From Methanotrichaceae archaeon (lineage in GTDB: Archaea; Halobacteriota; Methanosarcinia; Methanotrichales; Methanotrichaceae): DNA of 5,177 bases. Of the stretch, positions 1 through 5,177 are shown in pieces. The first letter of the stretch is position 1. Each line of letters begins with the position of its first letter. The stretch covers positions 397-5,573 of the forward strand of contig DUKF01000105.1 of NCBI GenBank assembly GCA_013329455.1, given 5' to 3'. Position numbers and translations under genes: made by a program. The notes beneath the pieces are model-generated. The model ran no database searches. It was given only the letters and a program-made list of their open reading frames with translations, and was not told the origin of the DNA.

Positions 1-31
1 AATAAAAGCCCGTCACGAAACTGCCAGTTCG
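1..31 (-). terminator. Possible transcription terminator after hisD
   Basis: On the minus strand, the bases just past the hisD stop can fold into a small hairpin (arms at about 31-26 and 22-16, with one bulged A and a GCC/GGC loop). A T-rich run, CTTTTATT, follows at the left edge (about 8-1). Archaeal RNA polymerase often stops at T-runs without needing a strong hairpin. The stem is weak and lies about 7 bases before the T-run, and the window ends here, so this is only a candidate. Confidence 0.3.
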
Positions 32-50
32 ATTTTAGAGGTACTCAAAC

Positions 51-1343
51 TTACTTCGGCCTCTTCTCGACGAGCCTCTTTCTCACAGACTCAGCGTGAG
101 CTGTCAGCCCCTCGGCCTCGGCGAGAATGGTTATCGCATCACTGAGAAGATTCAGCCCGTCTTTTGAGATCTGCTGGACGGTGATCTTCTTTACGAACTG
201 GTCCGCGTTCAGCCCCGAAAAGAGCCTGGCGTACCCCGAAGTCGGAAGAACGTGATTTGTGCCGCTGGCGTAATCTCCCGCGGCCACCGGCGTGTACGGA
301 CCCAGAAATACGCTTCCCGCGTTCTCGATCTTGTTCAGAACGGTCATCGGGTCTCTGACGATGATCTCCAGGTGCTCGGGGGCAAAGCTGTTCGAGAAGC
401 CTATCGCCTCCTCCATCGTCGCCGCCGTCAGAATGGCACTTCGATCTAGGCTCTTCTTTACGATCTCCCGCCTTGCCGCCTCTTTCGCCTGTTTCTCGAC
501 CTCGGCCCGGGTGGCGATGGCCAGATCCTCGTCGTCGGTGACCAGGACCGATATCGACTGGGGGTCGTGCTCCGCCTGGGCGATCATGTCCGAGGCGAGA
601 ACTTCAGGCTCTGCGGTGTAGTCGGCGATAATCAGAACTTCGCTAGGACCTGCAGGCATGTCGATCTCGACGGTACTCCGCAAAAGGAGCTTTGCAGCCG
701 TGACGTAAATGTTTCCTGGCCCCACTATCTTCTGGACGGGGGATATCGTCTCGGTCCCGAAGGCCATCGCCGCCACCGCCTGGACTCCTCCGACCCGATA
801 GATCTCGTCGGCTCCCGACATATCGGCCGCAACCAGGGTCAGGGGATTCACCTTCCCGTCCTTTCCCGGCGGCGTGCAGACGACGACCCTTTCGACGCCC
901 GCCACCTTTGCGGGCACGACGGTCATCAGGGCAGAGCTGGGGTAGGCGGCACGGCCGCCGGGAACGTAGGCTCCGACCGAGTCGAGGGGCACGATCTTCT
1001 GGCCAGCCATGACCCCTGGTGAGGTCTCGGTCATCCATAGGTCACGATCGAGCTGTTGGTGGTGGAAGGCGACTATGTTCTCAAGGGCGATCTCCAGAGC
1101 CTTCTTCAACTTCTCAGGGACCTGATCGTGGGCTTTTTCGATCTCGTCTTCGAAAACCCTGAACTTTCCGATCCTGATCCCGTCGAACCTCTCGGTCTGC
1201 TCGGAGAGGGCTTTGTCGCCATTCGACTGAACATCGTCTACGATCTCCACAACTGTCGGCATCACGCTCTGGATGTCCAGTCCTCTCGATAGAAGGCCCG
1301 AGACCTCCTCTTCGCCCAGTTCGCTCAGCTTCTTGAATATCAA
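51..1343 (-). CDS. hisD: Histidinol dehydrogenase (EC 1.1.1.23), TTG start
   Basis: HisD performs the last two steps of histidine biosynthesis in the cytoplasm, oxidising L-histidinol to L-histidine through the aldehyde with two NAD+ and a zinc ion. From the TTG at 1343 the protein is 430 residues, close to the usual length. Visible motifs are VGAYVPGG near 123, GPGNIYV near 208, AGPSEV near 231, and the zinc and catalytic residues Gln256 and His259 (QAEH), Glu323 and His324 (PEHLE), Asp357 (AGDYASGTNH) and His416 (LTAH). Each sits exactly three positions before its E. coli counterpart as I recall them (Q259, H262, E326, H327, D360, H419), so the enzyme is intact and the start well placed. 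The next upstream ATG (1505) would add 54 Arg-rich residues unlike HisD and overlap the ligase gene. The TTG has a GGGAG site 9 bases upstream. No other his gene is in view. Confidence 0.96.
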   Translation of the reverse strand: MIFKKLSELGEEEVSGLLSRGLDIQSVMPTVVEIVDDVQSNGDKALSEQTERFDGIRIGKFRVFEDEIEKAHDQVPEKLKKALEIALENIVAFHHQQLDRDLWMTETSPGVMAGQKIVPLDSVGAYVPGGRAAYPSSALMTVVPAKVAGVERVVVCTPPGKDGKVNPLTLVAADMSGADEIYRVGGVQAVAAMAFGTETISPVQKIVGPGNIYVTAAKLLLRSTVEIDMPAGPSEVLIIADYTAEPEVLASDMIAQAEHDPQSISVLVTDDEDLAIATRAEVEKQAKEAARREIVKKSLDRSAILTAATMEEAIGFSNSFAPEHLEIIVRDPMTVLNKIENAGSVFLGPYTPVAAGDYASGTNHVLPTSGYARLFSGLNADQFVKKITVQQISKDGLNLLSDAITILAEAEGLTAHAESVRKRLVEKRPK

Positions 1344-1352
1344 TATGAACAA

Positions 1353-1357
1353 CTCCC
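1353..1357 (-). promoter_or_regulatory. Ribosome binding site of hisD that decides the TTG start
   Basis: GGGAG on the minus strand ends 9 bases before the TTG at 1343. It can pair with the anti-Shine-Dalgarno end of archaeal 16S rRNA. Its position, with the HisD family N-terminus (IFKKLSEL) beginning right after the TTG, supports the non-ATG start. Confidence 0.6.
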
Positions 1358-1380
1358 GCAACTTTCTTTCTCGTCCGCGC

Positions 1381-1392
1381 AGAAATATGTTT
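1381..1392 (-). promoter_or_regulatory. Candidate archaeal promoter (BRE/TATA) for hisD
   Basis: The minus strand reads GGAAACATATTTCT here: a purine-rich BRE-like stretch followed by an AT-rich TATA-like core. A start about 26 bases downstream of its centre falls near 1360, just ahead of the GGGAG site and about 17 bases before the TTG codon. The core also forms a short inverted repeat (GAAA, 4 bases, TTTC). A second AT-rich stretch, CTTTTATC, lies at about 1411-1404 and is an alternative. The match to the archaeal consensus is only moderate. Confidence 0.3.
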
Positions 1393-1406
1393 CCAGCCCG
1401 CCTGAT

Positions 1407-1423
1407 AAAAGGCCGTTCCGGCC
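1407..1423 (-). terminator. Possible terminator between ligase and hisD
   Basis: On the minus strand, about 40 bases past the ligase stop, GGCCG-GAA-CGGCC forms a perfect 5-bp all-GC stem with a 3-base loop, directly followed by TTTT. This resembles an intrinsic terminator, though the stem is short. If active, it would end or attenuate the ACT-hom-lig transcript before hisD. Confidence 0.35.
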
Positions 1424-1464
1424 ATCCCTGTGAAACCGGATAAGGTCGGATTCTCCTTTTGCCA

Positions 1465-3147
1465 CTAAACCGAAGAGGGCCCGTTCCTTCCCCTCTGAGT
1501 GGCATAGAGGAAAGTTACCCTCTCCAGAGAGTCCGCCTCCTCGACCGCCTTGTCGTCCCTCACCCGGACGAGCCTTGGGAACCGGAGGGCGTAGCCCGAG
1601 GAGTAGTTTGTGCTCTTCTGGATCTCCTCGAAGGCGACCTCGAAGATCACCTTGGGCTTCACTTCCACCTCCATCCCCTCCCCCGAGACGAGGACGAGGT
1701 CCCTGAATAAGTCTGTCAACTCGATGAGCATCTCGTCAGTGACGCCGGTTGCAACCCAGCCCACGTCCTCGAGCTTGCCTGTATCCGGGTCTGGTGACGC
1801 CAGCCTGTAAGAACCGAGGAAGGTCGCCCTCCTCCCCTCGCCCCACCGTGCCCCGATGACGACGAGATCGAGGGTCTCCATCACCGGCTTTATCTTCAGC
1901 CAGTTCTTACCCCTCTTTCCCGGAGCGTAAGGGGACTGGGGGCTCTTTAGCATCACGCCTTCGTGGCCTGCCGCTATCGCCTCCCCGTATACTTCGGCCA
2001 CCTTTTCGGGATCTGAGGTCACAGTCTGTGCCGCCAGTATCTTCGGGTCTGCGACCTCCTCGAGACGCCTTCTCCTCTCCCGGAGGGGCTCATCGATGAG
2101 GATCTGGCCGTCGAGGTAGACGAGGTCAAAGAGCCAGAGTTCCAGGGGGATCTTTTCGGCCGCCATCTCGACCTTGTACTTTCTTCGAAACCGCTTCAGT
2201 ATCTCCTGGAAGGGAAGGGGCCGGCCGTCCTCGCCTCTGGCCACCGCTTCTCCGTCCAGAATGGCAGACTCGGCTCTGACGTGCTCGTTCACGAACCTTA
2301 CGATCTCGGGAAGGGACCGGGTTACCTTCTCCAGGCGCCGGGAGAATATCTCGATCTCGTCGCCATTTTTGTGTATCTGGACCCTCGATCCGTCGAACTT
2401 CCACTCGACTGCGGCCGTCCCCATCTCCTCCATGGATCCTGGTATCCCGGAGCCCAGCTGGGCGAGCATCACCTTGATCGGCCGTCCTATCTCTATCGTC
2501 AGGTCAGATAATCGGCCCTCCTTCGCCTTCTGAGCCACGAGGCCCAGGTCGTTTGTGAAGTTGTAACCGCGCTCGACCTCCTCGGAAGATCGGTCGAAGG
2601 CTTTCGCGATGGCGTCCCGGACGATCCCCTCGCCGACCCCGATCCTCATGTCCTCGAGGGCGAGCCTTGCGATGTATCTCGCTTCCAGGGCCCCCGACTC
2701 GCCGAATAGGTACCGCAGATGCTTCATCTTGACGTTCTGGCTCCTCTTTCCCGAGGCACGAGCCAACTCCAAAAACCTGGAATAAACGTCGAGGATCGAG
2801 AGTTTTTCCGCCTCGATGAAGCTAGAAAGGGTGGAGGGTTTTCTTTTGCCCACCACCTCGGAGGCGACGGCTCCAACGTCTCCGGTCCTCCGAAGTATAT
2901 CATTGATCTCTTTGGATGTGGCCCCCGTGGCCTTGGATAGAGCCTCGTAAAGGGTGCTGGGACCCACGCCAAGGAGCATCTCAGAGCTTGCGGGAAAGGC
3001 CGAACCCATTACAAAAGAGGGCACGACAGCCAGCTCAGCCTCGTCGAGCTCAAAGAGAAAAGTGGCGAGAAGGGCGGTCTTCTCGATGGAGCCGCTGATC
3101 CCCTCGATCCTCTGACAGAGCTCTGCGAAGCTGAGAAAGCTGGTCAT
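1465..3147 (-). CDS. lig: ATP-dependent DNA ligase (EC 6.5.1.1), archaeal LigI type
   Basis: This ligase seals nicks in duplex DNA, joining Okazaki fragments and repair patches, by forming a ligase-AMP intermediate from ATP. The 560 residues match the usual archaeal length and three-domain order. An N-terminal helical DNA-binding domain spans about 1-215. The nucleotidyltransferase domain spans about 220-420, with motif I WKFDGSR (AMP-accepting Lys250), FSRR at 268-271, LDGEAV at 298-302, EGVMLK at 396-401 and WLKIKP at 416-421. A C-terminal OB-fold domain includes VIFEVAFEEI near 500 and RFPRLVRVRDDK at 522-533. The start MTSFLSFAELCQRIE agrees with methanogen homologues. The gene begins 10 bases after hom and has no clear Shine-Dalgarno site, so it is probably translated by reinitiation after hom. 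Residues 104-111 (PSTLSSFI) resemble a PCNA-interaction box lacking the usual Gln. The stop is TAG. Confidence 0.97.
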   Translation of the reverse strand: MTSFLSFAELCQRIEGISGSIEKTALLATFLFELDEAELAVVPSFVMGSAFPASSEMLLGVGPSTLYEALSKATGATSKEINDILRRTGDVGAVASEVVGKRKPSTLSSFIEAEKLSILDVYSRFLELARASGKRSQNVKMKHLRYLFGESGALEARYIARLALEDMRIGVGEGIVRDAIAKAFDRSSEEVERGYNFTNDLGLVAQKAKEGRLSDLTIEIGRPIKVMLAQLGSGIPGSMEEMGTAAVEWKFDGSRVQIHKNGDEIEIFSRRLEKVTRSLPEIVRFVNEHVRAESAILDGEAVARGEDGRPLPFQEILKRFRRKYKVEMAAEKIPLELWLFDLVYLDGQILIDEPLRERRRRLEEVADPKILAAQTVTSDPEKVAEVYGEAIAAGHEGVMLKSPQSPYAPGKRGKNWLKIKPVMETLDLVVIGARWGEGRRATFLGSYRLASPDPDTGKLEDVGWVATGVTDEMLIELTDLFRDLVLVSGEGMEVEVKPKVIFEVAFEEIQKSTNYSSGYALRFPRLVRVRDDKAVEEADSLERVTFLYATQRGRNGPSSV

Positions 3148-3157
3148 GATCTGGATT

Positions 3158-4159
3158 TTAGGCGTCTATCTGCCTTGATGTGTAGATGCTGACGATGTCG
3201 CTGACTATGGCGCTGGCGGTCTCGATGGAGCCTGCGCCCAGGCCCGTCACCGTGATGGTTCCCGATAGGTCTGTCTCGATCGAGGCGACGTTCAGAGTCC
3301 CGCCAACGGCGAGAGGGCTTCTCCTCGGAACGAGCATCGGCTTGACCTTCAGGGCCGGAACATCGCCTATAAGCTTGATGAGGTAGCCCCTCTCCCATGC
3401 GAGGTTCAGGGCCTCGGAGGTGACGTCCTTGATCCCCGTAACCTGGACGTCGTCGTACTTGGCGTCCATGCCGAAGATCGAGTTAGCCAGGATCACGACT
3501 TTGCCAGCGGTGTCTATCCCGTCGACGTCGTAGGTGGGGTCTGCCTCGGCAATCCCCAGCTCCTGGGCTTCGGTCAGGGCGTAGCTGTAGGTGTACTTCT
3601 CCTCCATCATCCTGGTGAGTATGTAGTTACAGGTCCCGTTGAAGATCCCCCTTATGCTGCGGATATCGTTTCCCACCAGGTTCTTCTCGATGAGGCTGAT
3701 TAAGGGCATCGTTCCGCCGACGGTAGCCTCGTACTTGAGCATCACGCCGTTCTCCTGAGCCAGCTCCTTGAGATGGTTGAAGGCTACGACCAACGGCCCC
3801 TTGTTGGATGTGACGACGTGTTTTCCCTGAGAGAGGGCCTCTTCGATGTGGCCAAGGCCTGGCTGTCCGTGGACGATGTTGGTGGGCGTGACCTCCACCA
3901 CCAGGTCGGAGTCTACTTCCTGGATAGCCTCTTTCCCGATTATGTCCATGTTGGCGATCCCCTCAAGGGTTCTCGCACCGTGAAGCATCTGGGGGTCTAT
4001 CCCATTCTGGTCGTAGAGAGTTCCGTTGATGTCGGTGACCGAGACCACTTTCAGGTCCAGTCCCGTCTTCTTCAGAAGCTCCCTCTTTCTTCTTACGACC
4101 TCCAAAACGCCATGACCGACTATCCCAAATCCCACCAGAGATATCCTGACCTCTCTCAT
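3158..4159 (-). CDS. hom: Homoserine dehydrogenase (EC 1.1.1.3), short form without ACT domain
   Basis: The enzyme reduces L-aspartate 4-semialdehyde to L-homoserine with NAD(P)H, the branch point towards threonine and methionine. The 333 residues show a Rossmann nucleotide-binding loop, GFGIVG at 10-15, the NADH-side motif SNKGPL at 118-123 (Lys120), then EATVGGTMP at 144-152 and GIFNGTCNYILT at 171-182. The catalytic stretch EADPTYDVDGIDTAGK follows at 205-220, where Asp216 and Lys220 match the Asp219/Lys223 pair of yeast homoserine dehydrogenase as I recall it. The protein ends soon after the catalytic domain. The C-terminal ACT regulatory domain of the longer (about 430-residue) bacterial form is absent, and an ACT protein is encoded immediately upstream with an ATGA overlap. 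A GAGG ribosome site lies at 4173-4170, 10 bases before the ATG. Ligase follows after 10 bases, so the three genes look like one operon. Confidence 0.96.
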   Translation of the reverse strand: MREVRISLVGFGIVGHGVLEVVRRKRELLKKTGLDLKVVSVTDINGTLYDQNGIDPQMLHGARTLEGIANMDIIGKEAIQEVDSDLVVEVTPTNIVHGQPGLGHIEEALSQGKHVVTSNKGPLVVAFNHLKELAQENGVMLKYEATVGGTMPLISLIEKNLVGNDIRSIRGIFNGTCNYILTRMMEEKYTYSYALTEAQELGIAEADPTYDVDGIDTAGKVVILANSIFGMDAKYDDVQVTGIKDVTSEALNLAWERGYLIKLIGDVPALKVKPMLVPRRSPLAVGGTLNVASIETDLSGTITVTGLGAGSIETASAIVSDIVSIYTSRQIDA

Positions 4160-4662
4160 ATCTTCTCAGCCTCGATAGGTTCTATCACCAGCAGATCTTT
4201 CTCGGCGCCCACTTTGCGGAGTATGGAGAGAGACGTTCCTATCTCCTCCTTGCCCGTAGCCCTGATCCTCATGTAGGCGGATGAGGGTTCGTCGATCCCC
4301 GGCATCCTGAGGGAGAGGTCCTCCACTTCCGCAAAGCCGGTGGAATCGATCCGGTTGATGGTATCCCCGAGATCTGTGTGGACCACGTGGCCGATCAGGA
4401 GGACAGATACCTCCTCGATGAACCGATCTTCGCCCGCCCGCACCACTACGATGCCGTTCTTTTCTAGATGTTTTTTGACGTTATCGATGTTTGACGGGTC
4501 GATCTCGAAGACGATCTGGACTGGGACCGTGCCCCGCGGCGTTTTGCGATCTCGGTGATGGACCACGCTGATAATGTTCCCCTTGTATTCCTTGAATGGT
4601 TCGAGGGACTGCATCAGCTGTCCCGGTATATCTTGCAGTTCCAAGTCCATCGAAAGTCGCAT
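4156..4662 (-). CDS. Stand-alone ACT-domain protein, probable regulatory partner of homoserine dehydrogenase
   Basis: From the ATG at 4662 this is a 168-residue soluble protein. Residues 4-75 have the pattern of an ACT domain: a first strand (SMDLELQD), the turn-helix motif IPGQL at 12-16, then GNIISVVHHRD and VPVQIVFEI. Residues 84-164 look like a second, more diverged ACT-like unit (EEVSVLLIGHV, then a helix beginning DLGDTINRID, then two strands). ACT domains bind amino acids and control metabolic enzymes allosterically. With hom translationally coupled behind it (ATGA, 4156-4159), I infer that it senses threonine or another aspartate-family product and controls homoserine dehydrogenase in trans; this is not proven. 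Other starts are a GTG at 4695, which the predicted promoter would leave outside the mRNA, and an ATG at 4671, which sits one base from the GAGG site. The ATG at 4662 has GAGG 10 bases upstream, the same spacing as hom. Confidence 0.85.
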   Translation of the reverse strand: MRLSMDLELQDIPGQLMQSLEPFKEYKGNIISVVHHRDRKTPRGTVPVQIVFEIDPSNIDNVKKHLEKNGIVVVRAGEDRFIEEVSVLLIGHVVHTDLGDTINRIDSTGFAEVEDLSLRMPGIDEPSSAYMRIRATGKEEIGTSLSILRKVGAEKDLLVIEPIEAEKI

Positions 4663-4672
4663 AACACGCATT

Positions 4673-4676
4673 CCTC
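4673..4676 (-). promoter_or_regulatory. Ribosome binding site of the ACT gene
   Basis: GAGG on the minus strand lies 10 bases before the ATG at 4662, the same motif and spacing as before hom. It is only one base from the ATG at 4671, too close to serve that codon, and lies downstream of the GTG at 4695. It therefore favours 4662, although a weaker AGG 6 bases before 4671 leaves that start possible. Confidence 0.45.
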
Positions 4677-4700
4677 GCCTAATTGTTGCTGACACCCACC

Positions 4701-4720
4701 AGCTTATCGAACATAAAGCT
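4701..4720. repeat. Inverted repeat over the ACT-gene TATA box, possible operator
   Basis: AGCTT at 4701-4705 and AAGCT at 4716-4720 are perfect inverted arms 10 bases apart. The match extends to AT/AT inside if one A is bulged. The right arm and the space between the arms contain the minus-strand TATA-like box, so a protein bound here would block that promoter. A short repeat in AT-rich DNA can arise by chance. Confidence 0.3.
4710..4717 (-). promoter_or_regulatory. Candidate TATA box for the ACT-hom-lig operon
   Basis: The minus strand reads AAGC-TTTATGTT, an archaeal TATA-like element. Transcription starting about 26 bases downstream would begin near 4688, giving a leader of about 26 bases to the ATG at 4662 that contains the GAGG site. 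The GTG at 4695 would be upstream of this start and untranscribed. Confidence 0.5.
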
Positions 4721-4729
4721 TGTGCAGAA

Positions 4730-4739
4730 AAAGTACTTT
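4730..4739. repeat. Perfect 10-bp palindrome AAAGTACTTT at the nadE promoter
   Basis: AAAGTACTTT is identical on both strands and overlaps the upstream edge of the nadE TATA-like box. It could be a repressor or activator site, or simply the sequence of the promoter's BRE/TATA region. No second copy is seen near the other genes in this window. Confidence 0.3.
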
Positions 4740-4743
4740 ATTT
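4737..4743 (+). promoter_or_regulatory. Candidate TATA box for nadE
   Basis: TTTATTT, preceded by the A-rich GAAAAAG stretch at 4727-4733, fits an archaeal BRE/TATA element. Its centre is about 26 bases before the A of the nadE ATG (4766), which places the predicted transcription start at or within a base or two of the start codon. This implies a leaderless or nearly leaderless mRNA. Confidence 0.5.
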
Positions 4744-4765
4744 GAGAGTTCTAACTCTAGGATTG

Positions 4766-5177
4766 ATGGTCAAAGAAGTAGCAGAAACCCTCATCGTGAA
4801 GTTCATAAAAGATCAGGCGAAGGCGGCCGGGGCGAAGGGCGCGGTCCTGGGCCTCAGCGGCGGGCTCGACTCGGCGACCGTCGCCTTCCTCGCCGTCCGG
4901 GCCCTGGGTCAGGACCGGGTCCTTGCCCTTCTTCTGCCCGAGATGGGGATGAGCCCCAAGGATGATATTGAGGATGCAAGGGAGGTTGCGTCAATCCTCA
5001 AAATCGAGACGAAAGAGATCGATATCTCGAAGATCCTGGACCGTTACTCTGATGTATTGCCCACGGCCGAGGCTCCGCCCGTGGTCTGCGGCAACCTCAA
5101 GGCGAGAGTGAGGATGACGATCCTCTACTGGCACGCAAACCTCCTGGATCGGCTCGTCCTTGGGACCGGGAACAAGA
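4766..5177 (+). CDS. nadE: NH3-dependent NAD+ synthetase (EC 6.3.1.5), cut off by the window edge
   Basis: NadE makes NAD+ from nicotinic acid adenine dinucleotide, ATP and ammonia, the last step of NAD biosynthesis. The first 137 residues are present and open to the end. They contain the PP-loop ATP pyrophosphatase motif SGGLDS at 31-36 (preceded by AVLGL), LLPEMGMSP at 56-64, CGNLKARVRMTILYWHAN at 108-125 and LGTGNK at 132-137, where the second nucleotide-binding motif begins. The ATP-binding loop lies only about 30 residues from the N-terminus, so there is no glutaminase domain in front and free ammonia is the expected nitrogen donor. The family is usually about 250-280 residues, so roughly half is missing. 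The gene diverges from the ACT-hom-lig operon and has its own TATA-like box. An AGG at 4759-4761 lies only 4 bases from the ATG, too close for a good ribosome site. Confidence 0.95.
   Translation, partial: MVKEVAETLIVKFIKDQAKAAGAKGAVLGLSGGLDSATVAFLAVRALGQDRVLALLLPEMGMSPKDDIEDAREVASILKIETKEIDISKILDRYSDVLPTAEAPPVVCGNLKARVRMTILYWHANLLDRLVLGTGNK

Noticed and set aside
19..29. AACTG-C-CAGTT palindrome near the left edge as an operator site.
   Set aside because: It lies downstream of hisD and is better explained as part of the possible terminator hairpin. Nothing to the left is visible to support a promoter.
567..1022. Plus-strand open frame of about 150 codons inside hisD.
   Set aside because: It lies opposite conserved HisD codons, has no recognisable domain, and is the kind of open frame expected opposite a GC-rich gene.
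1114..1467. The ligase stop is TAG and the frame after it stays open for about 350 bases, suggesting pyrrolysine-type readthrough, which occurs in some methanogens.
   Set aside because: The ligase is already full length with a complete OB domain at the TAG. The open frame beyond it is a shadow of hisD, and no readthrough signal is apparent.
2174..2533. Plus-strand open frame opposite the ligase catalytic region.
   Set aside because: Its composition (Ser/Arg/Pro-rich) and position opposite motif I of the ligase mark it as an antisense shadow.
3773..4276. Plus-strand open frame of 167 codons opposite the hom/ACT junction.
   Set aside because: It spans the start of one real gene and the end of another on the opposite strand and shows no family motif. 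The conserved minus-strand proteins explain the sequence.
4720..4965. Plus-strand open frame of 81 codons at the start of nadE.
   Set aside because: It overlaps nadE in another frame, and its Arg/Gly/Pro-rich C-terminal part is the out-of-frame reading of GC-rich nadE codons.

Overview
The window carries ordinary core-metabolism and replication genes from a GC-rich euryarchaeon. The archaeal ATP-dependent DNA ligase, the stand-alone ACT protein placed before a short homoserine dehydrogenase, and TATA-type promoters all point to Archaea. The protein sequences, especially the N-termini of the ligase and ACT protein, look most like the Methanosarcinales, perhaps a Methanothrix/Methanosaeta-like methanogen. 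That placement is from memory of families, not from a search. I see no mobile element, CRISPR array, RNA gene or novel defence or biosynthetic system.

Layout: four genes run right to left on the minus strand. An ACT-domain protein (4662-4156) is followed with a 4-base ATGA overlap by homoserine dehydrogenase (4159-3158). Ten bases later comes ATP-dependent DNA ligase (3147-1465), and after a 121-base gap comes histidinol dehydrogenase (1343-51). NH3-dependent NAD+ synthetase (4766 to beyond the right edge) runs the other way. The roughly 100 bases between it and the ACT gene hold two TATA-like boxes facing away from each other.

The ACT protein and homoserine dehydrogenase look like a two-part, feedback-regulated enzyme for the threonine/methionine branch of the aspartate pathway. 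Ligase is probably co-transcribed with them. HisD makes histidine and may have its own promoter, because the gap before it holds a TATA-like box, a ribosome binding site and a small hairpin that could end the upstream transcript. The hisD start is best placed at a TTG codon. The longer ATG-initiated reading frame runs back into the ligase gene and adds 54 residues unrelated to HisD.

The points most worth a second look are the split ACT/homoserine dehydrogenase pair, the degenerate PCNA-binding motif in the ligase, the possible leaderless nadE transcript, and the start-site corrections for hisD and the ACT gene.
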